Source of the DNA: Maribacter orientalis
GTDB taxonomy: Bacteria > Bacteroidota > Bacteroidia > Flavobacteriales > Flavobacteriaceae
DNA length: 64,000 nucleotides
Assembly (NCBI RefSeq): GCF_900109345.1
Contig: NZ_FNZN01000006.1
Span: 1-64,000, forward strand
Reading direction: 5' to 3'
The position numbers and the translations under genes were made by a program. Shown here piece after piece: positions 27,405 to 36,338 of the stretch. Under the pieces are notes generated by a model. The model was not told where the DNA came from, did no database searches, and worked only from the letters and a program-made list of their open reading frames with translations. Numbering within the stretch: position 1 is the stretch's first letter; each line of letters opens with the position of its first letter.

Positions 27405-28811
27405 ATGAAAAAACTTATTTTCAAATTACTTCTGTCAACTATTTTGGTCATGGCAATGCTGTTTTTTTTAGGGAATCCCTTAACCAAAATAAATCCATTT
27501 GCGGACTTTGTTAAGAATTTTAATAATAGTTGTAATGATGGTGATGAATATGAGGTTTATTTTTATGGAAGTTCAAAAAGTTATAGCACATTTAATCCAA
27601 GAATATTTAATGAGGTTTTAGAAATTAACAGCTTTAATTTTGGTAATAATGGACAAAGGTTACCAACTACCAAATTTGTGTTGGAAGAAACATTAAAAAA
27701 ACAAAAACCCAAACTTTTAGTAATTGAACTTTATAGTGAAAGCATAGGTTCAGCATATTCTAAAAAGAATATTAGCAATCAATTTACTAGTTATGATGCT
27801 TTTCCCTTCAGTATAAATAAACTGCAACACGCTAAGGAGGATTTTCCTTTAAAAGAACTTCCATTTTTATTCATAAAAACATTTAGGAACCATCAAGGCT
27901 GGAAAACCTTAAAAGAGAACAAAATTGATGCTCAAAAAAATGTTAATCTGGTTGAAGAAAACAATGGTTATCGTGGTTGGCAATATAGTGTTAAAGATGC
28001 CAAAAAATACGCCCCATTATTTGCGGTAAAAAATATGAAAAGTAATATAGGGGAAGATATATTAGACTTAAATCAAAAATATAATTTAGACCAGATTATA
28101 TCAGTTACAGAAAAATACAGAATCCCAGTTCTGTTTGTTACGGCACCATCTTTAAGAGAGCTAAAAAATAAGAGTTATTCAATATTTTCTACTTCATTAA
28201 ATAACTATCTTAGAAGCAAGAATCAAAAGTATCTTGATATCAACTATAAAATTAATTCCATACAATTAACACCCCATGATTTTAGAGATGTTATTCATTT
28301 AAATAATAATGGAGCAAACAAAGTAAGTGAATTTTTGGCAAAATTTATTAACAAAGAGTATGGAATAGGGCTTTTAAATTCGGTCGAAGCCAAAGTAGAA
28401 AGGTATATTACAGATGGGTCATTTTCCAAATCGAATAAATTTGTAGGGAGAAAGCTTACAGATTTAGTGTCGCTGAAAAGCATAGACTTTATGAACGCAG
28501 GTAATGGTAAAATGTCTTTGATTATGGAGTTAGATATAGATAACATTGAAGATTTAAACCAGTATTCTATTATGTTTCACGCACTACCAGAAGATAGGTA
28601 CTCATCTTTTTTATCGCAGAATTCAATAAATAATAAAAGAAAGCATGAAATTTGGGATTTTAAACCTGAAATCATATTCATAGATGATAACTATTATATG
28701 GTTAAAACAATTGAAACCAAAATAAAAGCTTTAAAAATCATTAATCTAGGGGTGTATAGTGCTGAAAATTATGCGGGCCTGTTATATGACAAAATAACTA
28801 TCGCATTGTAG
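27405..28811 (+). CDS. SGNH-like periplasmic protein, probable partner of the MBOAT acyltransferase
   Basis: 468 residues. An N-terminal signal anchor (about 5-22) is followed by an SGNH/GDSL-type domain. Block I is FYGSSKSYS (Gly55-Ser59; candidate nucleophile Ser56 or Ser57), with NFGNNGQ as a block II/III-like segment. Asp295 and His298 in DVIHLNNNG match the block V Asp-x-x-His. The last ~130 residues (about 335-468) form an additional beta-rich domain that I do not recognise. By analogy with AlgJ/AlgX/PatB, the protein would take acyl groups from the MBOAT protein and place them on polysaccharide. Family assignment is by motif and neighbour only. Confidence 0.7.
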   Translation: MKKLIFKLLLSTILVMAMLFFLGNPLTKINPFADFVKNFNNSCNDGDEYEVYFYGSSKSYSTFNPRIFNEVLEINSFNFGNNGQRLPTTKFVLEETLKKQKPKLLVIELYSESIGSAYSKKNISNQFTSYDAFPFSINKLQHAKEDFPLKELPFLFIKTFRNHQGWKTLKENKIDAQKNVNLVEENNGYRGWQYSVKDAKKYAPLFAVKNMKSNIGEDILDLNQKYNLDQIISVTEKYRIPVLFVTAPSLRELKNKSYSIFSTSLNNYLRSKNQKYLDINYKINSIQLTPHDFRDVIHLNNNGANKVSEFLAKFINKEYGIGLLNSVEAKVERYITDGSFSKSNKFVGRKLTDLVSLKSIDFMNAGNGKMSLIMELDIDNIEDLNQYSIMFHALPEDRYSSFLSQNSINNKRKHEIWDFKPEIIFIDDNYYMVKTIETKIKALKIINLGVYSAENYAGLLYDKITIAL

Positions 28812-28958
28812 GTATTAATTAGTTATTTTATACCATTTATCCCCAATTCATATTGGCTTTTGTCACATATAGTAATCAGTTTTTGACCAATGCGAGAAGT
28901 TTTAAAGAATTGTTGAATTTATTAAATAGTTTAATAATGATACACTAAAGTTAAATGA

Positions 28959-29300
28959 TTGAGTAATTCAAATGAAAACAGTAAAATAGCAAAGAGCACA
29001 ATGTACCTTTATATAAGGATGCTGTTTTCATGGCAGTTGCCTTAAATACCTCTAGAGTAGTGTTAGATGTTTTAGGTTTAGAAGACTTCGGGGTATATAG
29101 TGCGGTTGGTGGGGTGGTAATTCTATTTTCCTTTTTTAACTCTGCCATGTCCTCTGCTACACAGCGTTTTTTTATTTGAACTAGGAAGAAAAGATATTAA
29201 AAAGTTAAGCTTCACTTTTAAAGCCTTTGTTAATATACATATTTTAATAGCGTTATTAGTATTAATCTTAGCTGAAACATTAGACATTAGGTTCTTTTAA
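28959..29300 (+). pseudogene. Relic of an O-antigen flippase-type gene (frameshifted, truncated)
   Basis: Three successive frames together reproduce the N-terminal ~110 residues of a Wzx/MOP-type flippase. First comes NSKIAKSTMYLYIRMLF (about 28977-29025), then MAVALNTSRVVLDVLG and EDFGVYSAVGGVVILFSFF in another frame (about 29030-29180). FELGRKDIKKL through LILAETLDIRFF in a third runs to the stop at 29298-29300. At least two single-base frameshifts and loss of the remaining ~380 codons make it non-functional. An AT-only hairpin (29301-29326) follows. The family differs from that of the intact flippase immediately downstream. The 147 bases before the relic (28812-28958) hold nothing recognisable. 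Confidence 0.85.
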
Positions 29301-29353
29301 TAATAACATCAATTTTAATGTTATTATTAAATCATTGTCTATCATAGAAAAAT

Positions 29354-30634
29354 ATGAGTTTTAAAAAATCGTTAAAAGCAGTTTCATTTCTCTGGTTAGG
29401 TTCAATATTGGGCAGTGGAAGTACTTTTGTAATTTATATTATTTTGGCACGAGAAATAGGGCCATCTTCTTTTGGAATATTTTCTTCCGCCATCGCAACA
29501 ACAATGATATTTTCTCTGTTAGCTGGGTTTGGAGTTGCTCAATCATGGCTTAAAATTTTTGGTGAGGAAGGTTGGTCCGGAATTAGATGGGTAAAACCTT
29601 CTTTATATTTTGTAGTTTTAACTTTGGCTATAATAACGGTTTTTTTGGCAGTTTTCTCCAAATTGCCATTTCAAGATGCAGTCACATCTAGAATATTACT
29701 AGTATTAACTCTTCATATGTATGGTTTTATAGCTATAGAGTTGGTAACTTCAAAATTACAGCTAGAGGAGGGTTATGTAAATATGACGATTTGGAAATTA
29801 TTACCAAATCTACTAAGGCTAATTAGTATTTTAATTAGTGTATTTATTTTAGGCATTGAATTGGATGTTTATAAAATAGCTTTCATTTATGCATTTGTAG
29901 GGGTTTTGTCCTTATTAATCTCCTTACCACATTTTCTTAAAATGATTGAAGGTGATTTTGGTTTGAAGGGACATGGAAATAAAAAACAGGTGCAAAATAA
30001 TATTGTTAAAATTTCCGATGTTTTAAAGGAATCCTGGCCCTTTGGATTGGCAACCTTATTTGCGTTTATTTACGTTCAAAGTGATATAATTATGGTAAAA
30101 TATTTAGCTGGAGACGAACAAGCAGGATACTATAATGTAGGTTATGTTATTCTAACGGCCATTCTTTTGATTCCATCTATCTTGTTCGGCAAATTCTTAT
30201 TACCTAAATATCATAGATGGGCTAATCAAGACAAACCTAAATTTTATAAAGTTTATAAACTTTCTAATATATTAATGTTAATTCTAGGAATATTGGCTAT
30301 GCTATTTATTTTAATAGGGTCTGAAACGTTTATAATATTAGTTTTCGGTATAGAGTATTATGATTCTATAGTATTAATGAATATTTTAGCGTTTTGCGTA
30401 CCTATCTCGTTTTTGACTTATAGTTTTGGAGCTGTCTTAGTAACTAGGAAACATATGAGGTTAAAAGTTGTATTTATGGGTTCAGTAGCAGTTTTTAATA
30501 TTTTAGCGAATCTTTTATTAATCCCAAAATTTGGGCCTAAAGGCGCTGCACTTGCGACGGTAGGAAGTAATATTTTGTTAATGGCACTTTATTTTTGGGG
30601 TGCAAAGAAAAGAGTTTTTGTAAAAGGATTTTAA
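29354..30634 (+). CDS. wzx: Oligosaccharide flippase (Wzx-type, MOP superfamily)
   Basis: 426 residues with about twelve hydrophobic helices. The N-terminus has KAVSFLWLGSILGSGSTFVIYIILAR and the EIGPSSFGIFSSAIA segment typical of polysaccharide flippases. A later PFGLATLFAFIYVQSDIIMVKYLAG helix with AGYYNVGYVI is the second family hallmark. It would move undecaprenyl-pyrophosphate-linked repeat units to the periplasmic face of the inner membrane. It is shorter than many Wzx proteins (usually 420-500) but looks complete. It lies directly after the decayed flippase relic, suggesting gene replacement. Confidence 0.88.
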   Translation: MSFKKSLKAVSFLWLGSILGSGSTFVIYIILAREIGPSSFGIFSSAIATTMIFSLLAGFGVAQSWLKIFGEEGWSGIRWVKPSLYFVVLTLAIITVFLAVFSKLPFQDAVTSRILLVLTLHMYGFIAIELVTSKLQLEEGYVNMTIWKLLPNLLRLISILISVFILGIELDVYKIAFIYAFVGVLSLLISLPHFLKMIEGDFGLKGHGNKKQVQNNIVKISDVLKESWPFGLATLFAFIYVQSDIIMVKYLAGDEQAGYYNVGYVILTAILLIPSILFGKFLLPKYHRWANQDKPKFYKVYKLSNILMLILGILAMLFILIGSETFIILVFGIEYYDSIVLMNILAFCVPISFLTYSFGAVLVTRKHMRLKVVFMGSVAVFNILANLLLIPKFGPKGAALATVGSNILLMALYFWGAKKRVFVKGF

Positions 30635-30638
30635 AGCA

Positions 30639-31634
30639 ATGAATAATATTTGGAGGAATTTTATAAGACCCATATTTCGGGGGTTATACCGAAATACTCA
30701 AGGCTTATTGGGGTTTTTATATGACTACCGAAGATTTGTACTTTACAGTGGTTGGAAAGAGAATCTTTATGATAGCCAAATAAGGAACTATAATTTAGCA
30801 ATGGCTTACCATGGTTTAGAGAAGAGTTTGAGCTATAAAAAACGAAATAAAAAATCTGGGTGGAGTAATGCTCGTCGTGTATACGAAAGATTGAAGAAGG
30901 CTCATGAAACAGGTCATTTTGGATACCATGACATCGCTAGCAGCCAGGTTTTATCTAAGTTTTTGACCTTACCTGAAAACATCGAAAATAAACAGTCAAA
31001 GGAAATGTTAGATTTTATTAATGACTTGGGTTTGGTTTCGGATGAAGACCATGGATCAATTAATTTGTCTTTTGAAGAAATTACATTAGGTAAGTTGAAT
31101 AAGCCAGAGATGTTTTTTTTAAGCAGATATTCTTTACGGGAATACAGCAGTAATGGTAAAGTTGATTTACGAACAGTTGAAAGAGTGGTTAGAATGGCTA
31201 TGAAAACACCATCTGTTTGCAACAGGCAAGAATGGCATGTATATCATACCGATGATAGATCAATCATGGATACTACACTTAGTTATCAAAACGGAAATAA
31301 ACCATTTGGAAATAAAATTCCAAACCTATTCATTGTTTCTGTTGATTTGAAAGCCTTTTTTTCTGGTTTTGAACATTATCAGCATTGGATAGATGGAGGT
31401 TTGTTTTCAATGTCATTAATATATGCACTTCATTCACTTGGTATTGCCTCATGCCCTTTGAATTGGAGTCAAACCCCAAAAGCAGATAAAGCTATTCGGA
31501 AGGCAATTGAAATTCAGGATAATCACACTATAATTATGATGATTGGTTTTGGGTATCCAGATGGCAAAAATAAGGTTTGTAGTTCAACTAGAAGACCTTT
31601 AGAGGAAGTTCTAACTAATTTACAGAATCGATGA
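30639..31634 (+). CDS. Nitroreductase-family protein of a polysaccharide locus
   Basis: 331 residues. The C-terminal ~190 residues are a nitroreductase-like fold: SRYSLREYSSNGKVDLRTVERVVRMAMKTPSVCNRQEWHV is a classic FMN-binding R-x-S-x-R-x-[YF] plus PSxxNxQxW pattern, followed by GGLFSMSLIYALHSLGIASCPLNW and MIGFGYPDG. The N-terminal ~130 residues are basic, aromatic-rich and unassigned. Such proteins often sit beside polysaccharide pyruvyltransferase genes, and here the pyruvyltransferase gene overlaps its stop by 4 bases. Flavin-dependent redox chemistry is likely; the substrate is unknown. Confidence 0.82.
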   Translation: MNNIWRNFIRPIFRGLYRNTQGLLGFLYDYRRFVLYSGWKENLYDSQIRNYNLAMAYHGLEKSLSYKKRNKKSGWSNARRVYERLKKAHETGHFGYHDIASSQVLSKFLTLPENIENKQSKEMLDFINDLGLVSDEDHGSINLSFEEITLGKLNKPEMFFLSRYSLREYSSNGKVDLRTVERVVRMAMKTPSVCNRQEWHVYHTDDRSIMDTTLSYQNGNKPFGNKIPNLFIVSVDLKAFFSGFEHYQHWIDGGLFSMSLIYALHSLGIASCPLNWSQTPKADKAIRKAIEIQDNHTIIMMIGFGYPDGKNKVCSSTRRPLEEVLTNLQNR

Positions 31635-32743
31635 AAATAGCCCTAATAACAATACATAGAGTCACTAATTACGGAGCTATACTACAGGCTTTTGCCACCA
31701 AAAAAATACTTGGTTTGTATGGCGATGTTAAAATCATTGACTATAACAAAGAACATTTATCTCAATCCACAGATTTATTAAGATTCAAACTTTCCGTTCA
31801 TGGAATAAAAATGTTTTTACATGACTTATTAAACTTTAGGAATAGATATGAACTTTTAAGAAAACTCAAAAAGTTCAATAGGGATTATATGAATCTATCA
31901 TCTGAAATGGATAAAAATAAATTGGATTTAGGTTCTGCAGATAATTTTGATGTTTATGTATGTGGAAGTGATCAAATTTGGAATCCAATAGTGGTATCAA
32001 GAGATAGAAAGATAGACCCTATATTTTTTCTTTCATTTGTTAAAAACAACGCAGTTAAATTCTCCTATGCCTCTAGCATAGGTCATTATGAATTTAATGA
32101 AATCGAAAAAGTAGAGGTTAAAAAATTGTTGCAAGATTTTAAAATGATTTCGGTAAGGGAAAGTGATGGAAAGAAAAAAATTGAAGATATTATCCAAAAT
32201 AAGGAAATCCATCATGTAGTGGACCCAACTCTTTTATTGCCCAAAAATGAATGGTATCGAACTTTCAATGTTATAGAAAAGGTACCAAAAGATAAATATA
32301 TTTTGGTTTATTCAGTTCCTCGAACTGATTTAATTAAAAAAGCTATAGCTTTTTTCGCTAGTAAGCTTGGGTTTAAAGTTAAAGCTATTGATAAAATGTT
32401 ATTTCCTATAACAAAAATAGATGAACATATTAGGAATGCCGGACCTAAAGAGTTTATCCAATTGTATGCAAATGCGAGTTTTGTTATTACCGATTCTTTT
32501 CACGGTACTTGCTTTGCTATAAACTTTGAAAAGCCATTCGTTTGCATATCTGCGAATGAAAGAGCAAATAGGCAACAAAACCTACTTTCAATACTAAATA
32601 TTAGTGAACGCATTATGTTTAAAGAAAGTGATTTTTCAAATCTCAATCTCAATGTAGATTATACCGAAGTAACGCCAAAGTTAAATAAAGCCAGGGAAGA
32701 ATCTTTAGAATACATAGAGGCAGCAATGGCGGTAAAATCATGA
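31631..32743 (+). CDS. Polysaccharide pyruvyl transferase family protein
   Basis: 370 residues, normal for this family. The opening is KIALITIHRVTNYGAILQAFA, with the N-Y-G-A-x-L-Q signature. The middle has VYVCGSDQIWNP, YASSIGH and ISVRESDG, and the C-terminal half contains FVITDSFHGTCFAINF, the HGT/HGxxF donor-site motif. It adds a pyruvyl group from phosphoenolpyruvate to a sugar, giving an acidic ketal. Overlaps the upstream nitroreductase gene and the downstream glycosyltransferase gene by 4 bases each. Confidence 0.92.
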   Translation: MKIALITIHRVTNYGAILQAFATKKILGLYGDVKIIDYNKEHLSQSTDLLRFKLSVHGIKMFLHDLLNFRNRYELLRKLKKFNRDYMNLSSEMDKNKLDLGSADNFDVYVCGSDQIWNPIVVSRDRKIDPIFFLSFVKNNAVKFSYASSIGHYEFNEIEKVEVKKLLQDFKMISVRESDGKKKIEDIIQNKEIHHVVDPTLLLPKNEWYRTFNVIEKVPKDKYILVYSVPRTDLIKKAIAFFASKLGFKVKAIDKMLFPITKIDEHIRNAGPKEFIQLYANASFVITDSFHGTCFAINFEKPFVCISANERANRQQNLLSILNISERIMFKESDFSNLNLNVDYTEVTPKLNKAREESLEYIEAAMAVKS

Positions 32744-33879
32744 ACATAGCTTTTTTAACATCTAGGTATCCAAGTGCCAACAATCCATATAATCATATGT
32801 TCGTTCATATGCGCTGTGCAGAAATGATTAGACAGGGCTATAGATTAAAAGTATACGTTCCTTCCAATTGTAATGACAAATGCAATTATGAAGGAGTTGA
32901 GGTGATAAAAATGCCATCAAAACAAATAAATAAAGAACTTCACAATTTTGATATTTTATACTTGCACTTATTGAATATATACCCATTTACTAAAGAAAAT
33001 GGTTGGCCTATTTATAAACATATACTAAAACATAACCTTTCATTTGCAATGTACATTCATGGTAATGATGTACAAAAGTATGGAGCGAGAATGTATGAAT
33101 TCCGTTTCACCCTAACCGAATTGTTAAAATGGTTTAAGAGGGATACTATTACAATTCCTAGAATAAAGCGTTTTGTCCTAAAAACAAAACAAAGAAAAAA
33201 CGTTGCTTTTATATTCCCTTCAAAATGGATGAAAAGTGAAACAGAGCGTAATTTCAAGTTTAACATTAATCAAAATTATTATATCATTCCAAACGGTATT
33301 GAAACTAAATTTTTTCAGTATAATGACATAATTCGCTTTAAAACTAAAATTATTTCTATAAGATCACTATCAAAAAAAGTATATGATATTGAAAAGTCGA
33401 TAAAAGTAATGACTTGTCTTCCTGAAGAATTTACTTTAGATATTTACGGCGAAGGTATTTTTAAAAATGATTATTTAAAGCTTATTGAACAGAAAAACCT
33501 TGGGCATAGAGTACGTATAATTCCTAAATTTGTTCAAAAAGATAAAATGAAGGAGCTGTTCTCAAAGTATGGTTTCTATATATCCACAACTAAAATGGAT
33601 TCCCAAGGAATTAATATGATGGAAGCCATGGCTGCAGGACTTATTGTAGTGACTACAGATAATTCTTCTAAAAGAGAGTTTATTACAGATTGTGAAAATG
33701 GAATTTTAGGCATCTCTTCTACTTCTATTGCAGGACAAATTGTTGAGGTTGCTAATAATCCTAGTTTATTTAGGAAAATAGCTCAGAAAGGTCGGAATTC
33801 AGTTGAAATGATTGATACAACCATAACCGTTTCTGAAGAGCTCAAAGTCTTAAAAGGAGTATCCTCTAAAAATGGATAA
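32740..33879 (+). CDS. Glycosyltransferase family 4 protein
   Basis: 379 residues, GT-B fold. The N-terminus MNIAFLTSRYPSANNPY and IHGNDVQKYG are typical of the acceptor domain. The C-terminal donor domain has YIIPNGIETKFF, LDIYGEGIF and the E-x7-E-like MDSQGINMMEAMAAGLIVVTT segment with REFITDCENG. That is the GT4 retaining pattern using a nucleotide-sugar donor. Sugar specificity cannot be read. It is the only clear GT4 enzyme in the locus. Stop overlaps the start of the next membrane protein by 8 bases. Confidence 0.87.
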   Translation: MNIAFLTSRYPSANNPYNHMFVHMRCAEMIRQGYRLKVYVPSNCNDKCNYEGVEVIKMPSKQINKELHNFDILYLHLLNIYPFTKENGWPIYKHILKHNLSFAMYIHGNDVQKYGARMYEFRFTLTELLKWFKRDTITIPRIKRFVLKTKQRKNVAFIFPSKWMKSETERNFKFNINQNYYIIPNGIETKFFQYNDIIRFKTKIISIRSLSKKVYDIEKSIKVMTCLPEEFTLDIYGEGIFKNDYLKLIEQKNLGHRVRIIPKFVQKDKMKELFSKYGFYISTTKMDSQGINMMEAMAAGLIVVTTDNSSKREFITDCENGILGISSTSIAGQIVEVANNPSLFRKIAQKGRNSVEMIDTTITVSEELKVLKGVSSKNG

Positions 33880-35104
33880 AAAACTAACTTTTGAAATGCT
33901 AGTTTTATGGTTAATGTTCGCATTACTTCCTGTAGAAATGTTGCATGGTTTCCTTTTGCATAGTGGTGTAAATTTGCCATTATCAGTAGGGCAGGCATTT
34001 AAATTAATTCTTTTAGCATCTTTATTATTCAGTTTTTTTATTGAGTTAAATGGGTTATTTATTTGTTTATTTCTTTTTTGCTTATTATTTATACCATCAT
34101 TAGGGCAATCGTTAAGTAAGTTAGAAATTGGTTTTTTGTTTAAAGATTTCATTAAAATTTCACGATACCTAATGCCTTTAATAGTTTTTTTATTTTTTAA
34201 AAAAATTATAGAAAGGGGTAGAAGTAATGAAATGAATCTGATTTTCAAACTAGTTCAGTTCTCTTATCTTGTCTTCGTTTTTAATATCTTATTAAAATAT
34301 ATTGGGCTGGGTTATGCAATGTACCCAAATGGAGATATTGGGAGCAAGGGTTTTTTCTTTGCTGGTAATGAGACCTCGGCATTATTGATTATTTTAAGTG
34401 CTATAATTGGATTTAATCTTTTTAAAAAAGGAAAGAAATTAAGCTATTTTTTATTTTTTTTATTTAATCTTTTTATTGGTTTAACCATAAGTTCTAAAAC
34501 AGGAACCTTAGGTGTATTAATTGTATTTTTATTAATTCCAGTAAAACAATTTCAATTAAAGATTAGATTAAGGTATGTAAAAAATATAATTATTTCTATT
34601 TTGTTAATAGTTCCTGTTGTAGTAGTTTCTACTTGGAAATTTATCGTTGCATCTCCAGTATTTACAAGGCTAAAATTTTTTTGGCATGAATTAGATTTTT
34701 TAACCTTCATTTTTTCCAATAGAAATAATTTTTTGAAAAATGCTTGGAAAGTATATTGGGAAGAGTATAATTTTCTTGAAAAAATAATTGGTGTTGGGCA
34801 AACTAATTATGAAATTCTAAATGGAAATTCTATTGTTGAAATTGATATCGCAGATATATTCTTTGCATATGGCTTTGTGGGCTTGTTACTTTTCGTTTTT
34901 ATAATGTTTCTAAGTTATTATCAAGCTAAGATATTTAGAGCAACAAATAGACATCCTTTTGCTGGTTTGGCTGTACTAATGATTTTTGTTTTGCTAGGAA
35001 TCTCAACAATTGCTGGTCATGTTTATAGTTCTGGAATGTCGGCTGTTTTTATTGGATTAGTTTTTAGTTTAATGTATCTCAAAAAAGACGCCAATGCTAT
35101 CTAA
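33872..35104 (+). CDS. Wzy-like polysaccharide polymerase candidate
   Basis: 410 residues with about eleven hydrophobic segments and strong AT-rich codon use. It has the layout of O-antigen polymerases. A large periplasmic loop lies around residues 255-330, and short motifs GFFFAGNETSALLIIL, SSKTGTLGVL and IIGVGQTNY are near it, with DIFFAYGFVGLL after it; similar G-x-G-x-x-N and D-x-x-x-x-x-G elements occur in Wzy/WaaL proteins. The family is too divergent for certainty by eye. With the next gene it forms a polymerase/ligase-type pair overlapping by 11 bases. Confidence 0.65.
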   Translation: MDKKLTFEMLVLWLMFALLPVEMLHGFLLHSGVNLPLSVGQAFKLILLASLLFSFFIELNGLFICLFLFCLLFIPSLGQSLSKLEIGFLFKDFIKISRYLMPLIVFLFFKKIIERGRSNEMNLIFKLVQFSYLVFVFNILLKYIGLGYAMYPNGDIGSKGFFFAGNETSALLIILSAIIGFNLFKKGKKLSYFLFFLFNLFIGLTISSKTGTLGVLIVFLLIPVKQFQLKIRLRYVKNIIISILLIVPVVVVSTWKFIVASPVFTRLKFFWHELDFLTFIFSNRNNFLKNAWKVYWEEYNFLEKIIGVGQTNYEILNGNSIVEIDIADIFFAYGFVGLLLFVFIMFLSYYQAKIFRATNRHPFAGLAVLMIFVLLGISTIAGHVYSSGMSAVFIGLVFSLMYLKKDANAI

Positions 35105-36338
35105 AGGAGTTCTTTATGCTGGCTTTATTTTTGGTTTCTTGTTGCCAATAAGTACGAAGTATAGTAATGTAGCCATAATCGTATTTTATTTTTTGTCCTG
35201 TACTTTGATTATTAGCAGCAGAAAAAGCAGACCATTATTTAAGGATAAAAATGTTTACTTATCAACGGTTTTATTGGTTCTCCCAATTGTGATTAGTATT
35301 TTTTTTTTAGGTCTGGAAGATTCTGTATTAAAGATGTTAGGAAGGCGTATTACATTGATAATTTCTCCTGTTGTTGTATTTATGTTACCTAAAGTAATAG
35401 TGACAGAACTAAGAAAAAAAGCGTCGTTTGGATTGATTTTGGGCAGCTTTTTTACTTCTGCATATTTGATTTTTGCTGTGTTGAAAAGATTTTTTATAGA
35501 AAAAGGAGCTTGGGTCATTGACGAAGATTTATTTGACTATTATCATACCAATGCAAATTTTATGTCAGGCATTGATATACATCCTTCTTATTATGGTATG
35601 TATGTGCTAGTTGCGTTATTTTCTTTGCTATTGCAAAAGCCAATTAGGAATCAATTTATTAAAAGTGGTATTGGAATTGTTTTTTTGTTATCTCTTATTT
35701 TTCTAAATTCTCGCATATTATTATTTCTCTTATTCTTTTTTATTCTTTGGGTTATTTTAAAAGAAGTAATACTCAAATTAAAATCTAACAAACATAGGCT
35801 CTTTGCTGGAGTTATTGGTGCTTTTGTTTTTTTAGGACTGATTTTGATATTGAAGAATACATATATTTATCACAAGTTTTCCAAAGAGTTGGTCTGGGAT
35901 TTATCTAATGAAGTAGGAACTAAGTACAACAGTAAAAACCAAGGAGATTCTAGACTTGCCAGATGGAAAACGGCAATAGATGCTATAAAACAAAAACCTT
36001 TTTTTGGTTATGGAGCAGGAAATGAAACTGAGACCTTAAAGCAAAAATATTTAGAAAGAGGTATGGAGTCTTCTGCTTCATTACAATATAATTCACATAA
36101 TCAATTTATAACTACACTAGTAGAAGGAGGTATTTTTGCTTTTTTATTGTTTATTGGTTTTTTTATTTCTAATCTTTGTTTAGCGTGGAATAAATTTGAT
36201 ATTTTGTTTTTCTTTTTTCTAATTAGTGTTATGACTATTTGTTTAGTGGAGAGCTATTTGAATAGAAATGCTGGTATTTCATTTTTTTCATTTTTTTCAT
36301 CAATATTTTTACTAAGCAATGGTGATTCAAGAGGATAA
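35094..36338 (+). CDS. O-antigen ligase/polymerase family membrane protein
   Basis: 414 residues, about ten to twelve transmembrane helices. A large loop contains DSRLARWKTAIDAIKQKPFFGYGAG and then YNSHNQFITTLVEGGI, the hallmark R-x-x-x-W...G-x-G-x-x-N...H-N-x-[FY] pattern of PF04932 (WaaL/Wzy_C). These enzymes either ligate polysaccharide to lipid A-core or polymerise repeat units. This copy carries the clearer ligase-type motif. Whether it or its neighbour is the polymerase cannot be decided from sequence. Its stop overlaps the WecG/TagA-type gene by 20 bases. Confidence 0.82.
   Translation: MLSKGVLYAGFIFGFLLPISTKYSNVAIIVFYFLSCTLIISSRKSRPLFKDKNVYLSTVLLVLPIVISIFFLGLEDSVLKMLGRRITLIISPVVVFMLPKVIVTELRKKASFGLILGSFFTSAYLIFAVLKRFFIEKGAWVIDEDLFDYYHTNANFMSGIDIHPSYYGMYVLVALFSLLLQKPIRNQFIKSGIGIVFLLSLIFLNSRILLFLLFFFILWVILKEVILKLKSNKHRLFAGVIGAFVFLGLILILKNTYIYHKFSKELVWDLSNEVGTKYNSKNQGDSRLARWKTAIDAIKQKPFFGYGAGNETETLKQKYLERGMESSASLQYNSHNQFITTLVEGGIFAFLLFIGFFISNLCLAWNKFDILFFFFLISVMTICLVESYLNRNAGISFFSFFSSIFLLSNGDSRG

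Noticed and set aside
28951-29148. Minus-strand ORF of 65 codons
   Set aside because: Opposite the flippase relic, whose protein similarity on the plus strand explains the conservation.
33850-34248. Minus-strand ORF of 132 codons
   Set aside because: Composition is low-complexity Asn/Lys, as expected from antisense reading of an AT-rich membrane protein gene.
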